Source: Desulfarculus sp. (lineage in GTDB: Bacteria; Desulfobacterota; Desulfarculia; Desulfarculales; Desulfarculaceae). Taken from it: DNA of 10,000 nt. The translations under genes and the position numbers were made by a program. The stretch covers positions 1-10,000 of the forward strand of contig JAIWNN010000085.1 of NCBI GenBank assembly GCA_020216805.1. The letters run 5' to 3'. The notes below the pieces were generated by a model. It was not told where the DNA came from. It did not search any database and saw only the letters and a list, made by a program, of their open reading frames with translations. Positions 5,869-10,000 of the stretch are shown piece by piece; position 1 is the stretch's first letter; each line of letters opens with the position of its first letter.

Positions 5869-5942
5869 ACAACACCCCGATATCAGGCCATTCCCGCCCC
5901 TGGGCGGGCGCGGCGGGCAGCCAAGGGGAGCAGCGGCCAAAC

Positions 5943-7829
5943 ATGCTGGATCTGATGCGCAAGCACGCGGGAAGCTGGATCATCAAGATCCTGCTCGGGG
6001 CCATCGCCGTGGCCTTCGCCCTTTCCTGGGGCGTGAGCTCCTACTATTCCCGGAAGGAAGTGGCCGTCACGGTCAACGGCGAGCCCATCACCCTGGCCCA
6101 GGTCCAGGAGGAGCATGGCCGCATGGTGGAGGAGAACCGCCGGCAGTTCGGGCCCCAGTACGATCGGCTGGCCACGATGCTGAACCTCAAGGAGCGGGCC
6201 CTGAACGCCCTGATCGACCGCGCCCTCTTGTTCCAGGCCGCCAAGCGGCTGGGCGTCACCGCCAGCGACGCCGAGGTGGCCGAGGTGGTGACCTCCTTCC
6301 CGGCCTTCCAGCGCGGCGGCCGCTTCGACAAGGAACAGTACCGCCGGGTGCTGACCGCCAATCGCCTCACCCCCGAGGCCTTCGAGGATGCCCAGCGCGG
6401 TCAGATCATCCTTTCCAAGCTCACCACCATGGTGGCCGGCGCGGCCCAGGTCTCGCCCCTGGAGCTGGAGCAGACCATGGACGAGACCCTGGGCAAGGTG
6501 CAGGGGGTCTACCTGGTCTTCGCCGAGGAGACTTACCGCAAGGGCGTGAACGCCGGGGCCGAGGAGATCGAGGCCTATTACCAGGAGCACAAGCGCCAGT
6601 ATCTTGTGCCGGAGAAGATCCGCGTCTCCTACCTGGTCTTCCCCCTCTCCGCCTACCGCGACCAAGCCCAGGTGACCGACGACGACGTGGCCGAATACTA
6701 CGAGAGCCAGCGCGGCCAGTACGTGGTGCCCGAGGCGGTCCACGCCCGCCACATCCTGATCGCCGTGGCCGAGAACGCCCCGGCCGCGCAACTGGCCCAG
6801 GCCCAGGCCCAGGCCGAGGCGATCTTGGCCGAGATCAAGGACAAGGGCGCGGACTTCGCGGCCCTGGCCAAGAAGGATTCCCAGGACCCGGGCAGCGCGG
6901 CCGCGGGCGGGGACCTTGGCTTCATTCAACGCGACATGACGGTGCCGGCCTTCGAGCAGGCCATCTTCTCCCTCCAGCCCGGGGAGGTGGGCCTGGTCCA
7001 GACCCCCTACGGCTTCCACGTGGTCAAGGTGGAAGAGCGGCGCGAGGGCCGGGTGATCCCCCTGGAGGAGGTCAAGGGCGAGCTGCGCGGCAAGCTGGAG
7101 GAGCAGCAGGCGCGCCAGCTATCGGAGGCGGCGGCCGAGCGGACCTGGGACATGGTCAACGCCGGGGCCAAGCTCCCGGAGGCGGCGGCCAAGGCCAAGT
7201 TGCAGGTCCAGCAATCGCCCCTGTTCGGCGCCGAGGAGACCATCCCCGGTCTGTCCGGGGTCAAGGGCCTGCACGAGGCATTCGAGGGCCTGATCCCCGG
7301 CCAGGCCGCGCCGGTCATTCCCTTCGAGGGTGGCAGCCTGGTGGCGGTGCTGGAGGAGCGAGTGCCCGAGCAGGCCCGCCCCCTGGGCGAGGTGGAAGCC
7401 GAGGTGCGCCAGAGCGTCCTGGGCCTGAAGGCCCGGCGTCTGGCCCAGGAGGCGGCCGAGAAGCTGATCGCCGAGCTCAAGTCCCAGCCCGACCCGGTCC
7501 AGGCCCTGGCCCAGCGGCCCGGCGCGGTCAGGACCGCCTGGTTGGGGATCGAGGACAGCGTGCCCGGCCTGACCCCCTCGGCCCCGCTCTTGGAGGCGCT
7601 GTTCAGCCGGCCCGACAACGCCCGCCTGGCGTTGAAGCCGGTGGAGGTCGGCGCCGATTACCTGGTGGCCGGGCTTCTGGGCCGCCAGGCCCCCAGCGCC
7701 GAGGAAAAGGACCGCCGCCGCCAGGAGGTGCGCCAGGCCATGGAGAACAACCTGCAGCGCCTCTTGCGCACCCGCTTCCTGGAGGATCTGCGGGCCCAGG
7801 CCAAGATCAAGGTCATGGCCAAGTTCTAG
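5943..7829 (+). CDS. ppiD: PpiD-like periplasmic peptidyl-prolyl isomerase/chaperone, membrane-anchored
   Basis: The 628-aa protein matches E. coli PpiD in length (623) and plan. Residues 1-11 are short and basic, residues 12-31 (SWIIKILLGAIAVAFALSWG) form one transmembrane anchor, and the rest is periplasmic. A SurA-N-like chaperone region runs from about 38 to 165 (VAVTVNGEPITLAQVQEEH, then ALIDRALLFQAAKRLGV). The parvulin rotamase domain is at about 264-366, with VHARHILI, GADFAALAKKDSQDPGS, GGDLGFIQRDMTVPAFEQAIF and TPYGFHVVKVE. The C-terminal half (about 395-600) looks like a second, degenerate parvulin-type region without those motifs. The protein helps newly exported outer-membrane and periplasmic proteins fold as they leave the Sec translocon. 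The ATG at 5943 begins the cytoplasmic tail; a purine-rich AAGGGGAG lies 12 bases upstream, slightly far. It has its own promoter. Confidence 0.92.
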   Translation: MLDLMRKHAGSWIIKILLGAIAVAFALSWGVSSYYSRKEVAVTVNGEPITLAQVQEEHGRMVEENRRQFGPQYDRLATMLNLKERALNALIDRALLFQAAKRLGVTASDAEVAEVVTSFPAFQRGGRFDKEQYRRVLTANRLTPEAFEDAQRGQIILSKLTTMVAGAAQVSPLELEQTMDETLGKVQGVYLVFAEETYRKGVNAGAEEIEAYYQEHKRQYLVPEKIRVSYLVFPLSAYRDQAQVTDDDVAEYYESQRGQYVVPEAVHARHILIAVAENAPAAQLAQAQAQAEAILAEIKDKGADFAALAKKDSQDPGSAAAGGDLGFIQRDMTVPAFEQAIFSLQPGEVGLVQTPYGFHVVKVEERREGRVIPLEEVKGELRGKLEEQQARQLSEAAAERTWDMVNAGAKLPEAAAKAKLQVQQSPLFGAEETIPGLSGVKGLHEAFEGLIPGQAAPVIPFEGGSLVAVLEERVPEQARPLGEVEAEVRQSVLGLKARRLAQEAAEKLIAELKSQPDPVQALAQRPGAVRTAWLGIEDSVPGLTPSAPLLEALFSRPDNARLALKPVEVGADYLVAGLLGRQAPSAEEKDRRRQEVRQAMENNLQRLLRTRFLEDLRAQAKIKVMAKF

Positions 7830-7863
7830 CGCGGCGGCCGGGGCCGGTCCCGCCCGCGATCAC

Positions 7864-7870
7864 GGGAAGG
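7864..7870 (+). promoter_or_regulatory. Ribosome binding site that decides the trmO start
   Basis: GGGAAGG ends 7 bases before CTG at 7878. In the trmO frame no ATG, GTG or TTG occurs between the ppiD stop (7829) and GTG 7977, while the conserved family N-terminus is encoded from about 7887. The site therefore points to CTG as start. A GC-rich imperfect hairpin (7830-7858) lies just before it. Confidence 0.5.
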
Positions 7871-7877
7871 CGAGCGT

Positions 7878-8300
7878 CTGGAGACCATCGGCCTCAAACC
7901 CATCGGTTGGGTCCGCTCGGAGCTGAAAGCCCGATCCCAGGCCCCCCACCAGGGGGCGGGCAGCGGGCTGCGGGCGGTGATCGAGCTGCGGCCGGAGCTG
8001 GCCCCCGGCCTGGAGGGGCTCACGCCCGGCCAGTTCCTGTGGGTGTTGTTCCATTTTCACCAATCCGGCGAACCGTTGCTCAAGGTCCATCCCCGGGGCG
8101 ATCCCTCCCGGCCCCTGACCGGGGTCTTCGCCACCCGGGCCCCGGTGCGGCCCTGCGCCATCGGCCTGAGCCTGGTGCGCCTGGAGGCGCTGGACGGCAA
8201 CCGCCTGACGGTGCGCGACCTGGAGGCGCTGGACGGCACCCCGGTCCTGGACCTGAAGCCCTACGTCTCCAGCCTGGACAAACCAGCGGCCGGAGCCTAG
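7878..8300 (+). CDS. trmO: TrmO/TsaA-like tRNA N6-methyltransferase, apparent CTG start
   Basis: About 140 aa of the TsaA/TrmO family. TrmO methylates t6A37 of threonine tRNA using SAM. Family features are the N-terminal TIGLKPIGWVRSELKARSQAP segment (from codon 7884), the GLTPGQFLWVLFHFHQS strand, KVHPRGDPSRPLTGVFATRAPVRP, IGLSLVRLEAL, and the C-terminal LDGTPVLDLKPYV. The usual RPNPIG core is RPCAIG here (codons near 8149-8160), replacing a conserved Asn. The first legal start, GTG 7977, would remove about 33 residues including the conserved PIGxVRS motif. CTG 7878, with GGGAAGG 7 bases ahead, is therefore preferred; a sequencing error hiding a normal start is the alternative. Length is at the short end of the family (E. 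coli 235 aa carries an extra C-terminal domain). The next gene starts 3 bases after the stop. Confidence 0.78.
   Translation: METIGLKPIGWVRSELKARSQAPHQGAGSGLRAVIELRPELAPGLEGLTPGQFLWVLFHFHQSGEPLLKVHPRGDPSRPLTGVFATRAPVRPCAIGLSLVRLEALDGNRLTVRDLEALDGTPVLDLKPYVSSLDKPAAGA
8181..8238 (+). repeat. 19-bp exact direct repeat inside trmO
   Basis: CTGGAGGCGCTGGACGGCA occurs at 8181-8199 and again at 8220-8238. The copies are 39 bases apart start to start (13 codons), in frame, and each encodes LEALDG. The second copy is the conserved LDGTPVLD motif of the family. The first lies in the preceding strand and may be convergence through codon bias or a small duplication. Confidence 0.7.
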
Positions 8301-8302
8301 CC

Positions 8303-8578
8303 ATGGACATCACCCAGCACGACGCGGTCACCCATTTCTGGTGCCCCCAGTTGGGCCAGACCCTGCACTTCGGCTATTGCCGCCAGGCCCGCGACGGCCT
8401 GCCCTGCCCCCGGGTGGTGGCCTGCTTCAGCCCCCATTTCGATGTCGAGGCCTTTTTGGCCCAGTGCTACACTGCAGAGGAGAGGGAGCGCTTCCTGGCC
8501 CCGGTCCCGGGACGCCTGGAGCGCCTGGGCCAAGCCCTGGCCGCCGCCGGCCGGGCCCAACCGGAGGACGAGGCATGA
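8303..8578 (+). CDS. Small conserved-looking cysteine protein of unknown function (91 aa)
   Basis: I cannot assign a function. The 91-aa product has four cysteines in its first half: Cys14, Cys26, Cys35 and Cys41 (WCPQLG, FGYCR, GLPCPRVVACF), spacing C-x11-C-x8-C-x5-C, then a PHFDVEAFL segment and a helical charged tail rich in Glu, Arg and Ala. The pattern could bind zinc or another metal, and resembles small 'CPxLG...YCR...GxPC' proteins I associate from memory with Desulfobacterota; this is unverified. The frame is supported by GGAG 7 bases before the ATG, a 2-base gap after trmO, and an ATGA overlap with the next gene. It is cytoplasmic (no signal peptide). A role tied to tRNA modification or the neighbouring metallohydrolase would be guesswork. 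Confidence 0.8.
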   Translation: MDITQHDAVTHFWCPQLGQTLHFGYCRQARDGLPCPRVVACFSPHFDVEAFLAQCYTAEERERFLAPVPGRLERLGQALAAAGRAQPEDEA

Positions 8579-9402
8579 CCCGGCTGACGGTGGTGGTGGA
8601 CAACAACGCCAGCCGCGACGGCATCCTGGCCGAATGGGGCTTCGCCCTTTGGGTCGAGCACGACGGCCACGTCCTGTTGCTGGACACCGGCATGGGCCAG
8701 GCCCTGTTGCCCAACCTGGCCGCCCTGGGCCTGCCCGCCTCGCGGATCGAAGCCGTGATCTTGAGCCACGGCCACCACGACCACACCGGCGGCCTGGCGG
8801 AGTTGCTCCAGACCATCGGCGGCCGGCCGGTCTGGTGCCACCCCGGGGTCTTCGAGACCCACTACAAGCGGCAACCCGACGGCGGCCTGACCGACATCGG
8901 CCCGCCCCTGGCCTCCCGGGCGGCCTATGAAAAGCTGGGCGCGGACTTCCACCTGGTCACCGGGCCGGTGGAGCCCTGGCCCGGGGTCCACCTCATCGCC
9001 CCGGTGCCCCGGCTCACCGCCTTCGAGGGAGTCAACCCCAGCCTGGTCACCAACGTCGGCCCGGCCCTGGTGCCCGACCCCCTGCTGGACGATCTGCTGC
9101 TGGCGCTGGAGACCGGCGAGGGTCTGGTGGCCATCACCGGCTGCGCCCACGCCGGGGTGGTGAACATCCTCCTGGCGGTGCAGGACTTCCTGGGCGCGGC
9201 CCCGGCCTGGCTGGTGGGCGGTTTCCACCTGGATCTGGCGCCCGAGGGCCAGCGCCGGGCCACCCTGGAGCATCTGGGCCTGCTGCGCGAGATCCGGGTG
9301 GCGGCCGGCCACTGCACCGGCCCCATCTCCAGCCGGACCCTGGCCGCCAGCCTGGGGTTGCGTTTCCAAACCCTGGCCGCCGGCCAGAAGCTGGAGTTCT
9401 AG
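8575..9402 (+). CDS. Metallo-beta-lactamase-fold protein, COG1237 type
   Basis: This 275-aa protein belongs to the MBL superfamily, in the branch often labelled dihydropterin-ribofuranosylaminobenzene phosphate synthase. Metal ligands are visible: SHGHHDHTGG (HxHxDH at 65-70), GCAHAGVVN (His192), and GGFHL (His218), with the branch-specific AGHCTG (245-249) near the C-terminus. LLLDTGM (34-40) is the usual first motif (Asp37). The label comes from archaeal pterin work; in bacteria the substrate is unknown and I would not assume it. The start codon sits in an ATGA overlap with the small cysteine protein, so translation is likely coupled. No signal peptide is seen, so it is cytoplasmic. It lies between trmO and a TtcA-like gene, which hints at a link with tRNA modification or SAM/pterin by-products, but only by position. 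Confidence 0.88.
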   Translation: MTRLTVVVDNNASRDGILAEWGFALWVEHDGHVLLLDTGMGQALLPNLAALGLPASRIEAVILSHGHHDHTGGLAELLQTIGGRPVWCHPGVFETHYKRQPDGGLTDIGPPLASRAAYEKLGADFHLVTGPVEPWPGVHLIAPVPRLTAFEGVNPSLVTNVGPALVPDPLLDDLLLALETGEGLVAITGCAHAGVVNILLAVQDFLGAAPAWLVGGFHLDLAPEGQRRATLEHLGLLREIRVAAGHCTGPISSRTLAASLGLRFQTLAAGQKLEF

Positions 9403-9421
9403 CCCGCCGGTGGGTCACGGC

Positions 9422-10000
9422 GTGCCCTACGTCCAGCGCCAGGCCATCAGCCTGTGCGGCAAGGCCGTGCACGGCTGGTCCATGGTCGAGCACGGCGACC
9501 GGATCGCCCTGGGGCTCTCCGGGGGCAAGGATTCCTTGAGCCTGCTCTGGCTGCTGGCCGAGCGCCGGCGGCGGGTGCCCATCCGCTTCGAGCTAGTGGC
9601 CATCCACGTGGAGATGGGTTTCCACACCGTGGACCACGCCGCCCTGGCCGCCTTCTGCGCCGGGCTCGGGGTGGAGCTGAAGGTCATCGCCACCGACTTC
9701 GGCCCCCGGGCCCACACCAGCGAGAATCGCGAAAACAGCCCCTGCTTCTATTGCGCCCTCAACCGCCGGCGCGAGCTCTTCCAGGCCGCCCACGCCCTGG
9801 GCTGCCGCAAGCTGGCCTTCGCCCACCACCAGGACGACCTGTTCGAGACCTTTTTGCTCAACCTGCTCTACGCCGGCAACCTCTCAACCATGCTGCCGGT
9901 GCAGCCTTTCTTCGGCGGGGAGCTGGTGGTGATCCGCCCCCTGGCCCTGATCAGCGCCGACCTCACCCGTCGCCTGGCCGCCCACCTGGGCCTGCCGGTG
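9422..10000 (+). CDS. TtcA-like PP-loop ATPase, tRNA 2-thiolation family (3' end outside window)
   Basis: The frame is open to the window end (193 codons seen). It has the ATP-pyrophosphatase P-loop LGLSGGKDS (30-38) preceded by MVEHGDRIA, then the CxxC pair Cys108/Cys111 (PCFYCALNRRR) that in TtcA helps bind a [4Fe-4S] cluster, AHHQDDLFETFLLNLLYAGNL (134-154), and VIRPLALIS. These match TtcA, which makes 2-thiocytidine-32 in tRNA; the third cluster cysteine would lie beyond the window. The relatives TtuA (54-position thiolation) and TilS are less likely, given this motif set, but not excluded. Start choice is uncertain: GTG 9422 has a weak GGTGGG 7 bases upstream, GTG 9410 is in frame, and ATG 9482 would cut into the family N-terminus. 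It follows the MBL gene by 19 bases and is probably in the same operon. Confidence 0.82.
   Translation, partial: MPYVQRQAISLCGKAVHGWSMVEHGDRIALGLSGGKDSLSLLWLLAERRRRVPIRFELVAIHVEMGFHTVDHAALAAFCAGLGVELKVIATDFGPRAHTSENRENSPCFYCALNRRRELFQAAHALGCRKLAFAHHQDDLFETFLLNLLYAGNLSTMLPVQPFFGGELVVIRPLALISADLTRRLAAHLGLPV

Noticed and set aside
5852..8302. Very long + strand open frame overlapping ppiD and trmO in another frame
   Set aside because: It is a Gly/Pro/Arg-rich shadow caused by high GC. Only its last part (8303-8578) is a real gene, with its own ATG and ribosome site.
1..10000. tRNA or rRNA genes, CRISPR arrays, transposase or phage genes, toxin-antitoxin or defence systems
   Set aside because: None was recognised on either strand; apart from the hairpin repeats the window is metabolic, envelope and RNA-modification genes.

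Overview
The window is very GC-rich DNA with strong G/C preference at third codon positions. It reads as the chromosome of a Gram-negative anaerobe. The best guess is a GC-rich Desulfobacterota (old Deltaproteobacteria, for example a Desulfarculus-like sulfate reducer). Three things point there: a folD-fchA pair for one-carbon/Wood-Ljungdahl metabolism, G6/C6 hairpin terminators of a style I associate with sulfate reducers, and promoters of the form TTGACN-17-TGCTAGNTT. This assignment is inference, not a marker-based placement.

Layout. (1) At 1-1516 on the + strand is the end of an envelope-polysaccharide operon: the C-terminal part of a GT4 glycosyltransferase, translationally coupled (ATGA) to a membrane-anchored polysaccharide deacetylase, closed by a perfect 19-bp hairpin. 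(2) At 1789-3487 on the - strand are folD (methylene-THF dehydrogenase) and then fchA (methenyl-THF cyclohydrolase/cyclodeaminase family). Between them lies a 199-bp spacer holding two tail-to-tail copies of the hairpin element found after the deacetylase. (3) At 3488-3914 is a divergent regulatory region with two outward-facing TTGACA promoters and a structured panB leader. (4) At 3915-5696 on the + strand are panB and a panE-type reductase, the first two steps from 2-oxoisovalerate to pantoate. (5) At 5697-5942 are a hairpin, a good sigma70-type promoter and a folded leader ahead of (6) ppiD (5943-7829), a membrane-anchored periplasmic parvulin chaperone. (7) From 7878 to the window end on the + strand is a tight run: a TrmO-like tRNA methyltransferase that seems to start at CTG, a 91-aa cysteine-containing protein of unknown function, a COG1237-type metallo-beta-lactamase-fold protein, and a TtcA-like PP-loop tRNA thiolase cut by the window end.

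How the genes work together. folD and fchA plausibly divide the methylene-THF to formyl-THF branch: this FolD has Glu where the cyclohydrolase-associated Gln should be, and FchA could supply that activity. panB needs methylene-THF as its hydroxymethyl donor, so the divergent folD/panB arrangement joins folate C1 supply to pantothenate/CoA synthesis. The last run combines two tRNA-modification families with a small possible metal-binding protein and a metallohydrolase.

Most of the window is ordinary housekeeping DNA. The best leads are the divergent FolD beside FchA, the paired hairpin repeats, the CTG start of trmO, and the uncharacterised small protein in the tRNA-modification run.
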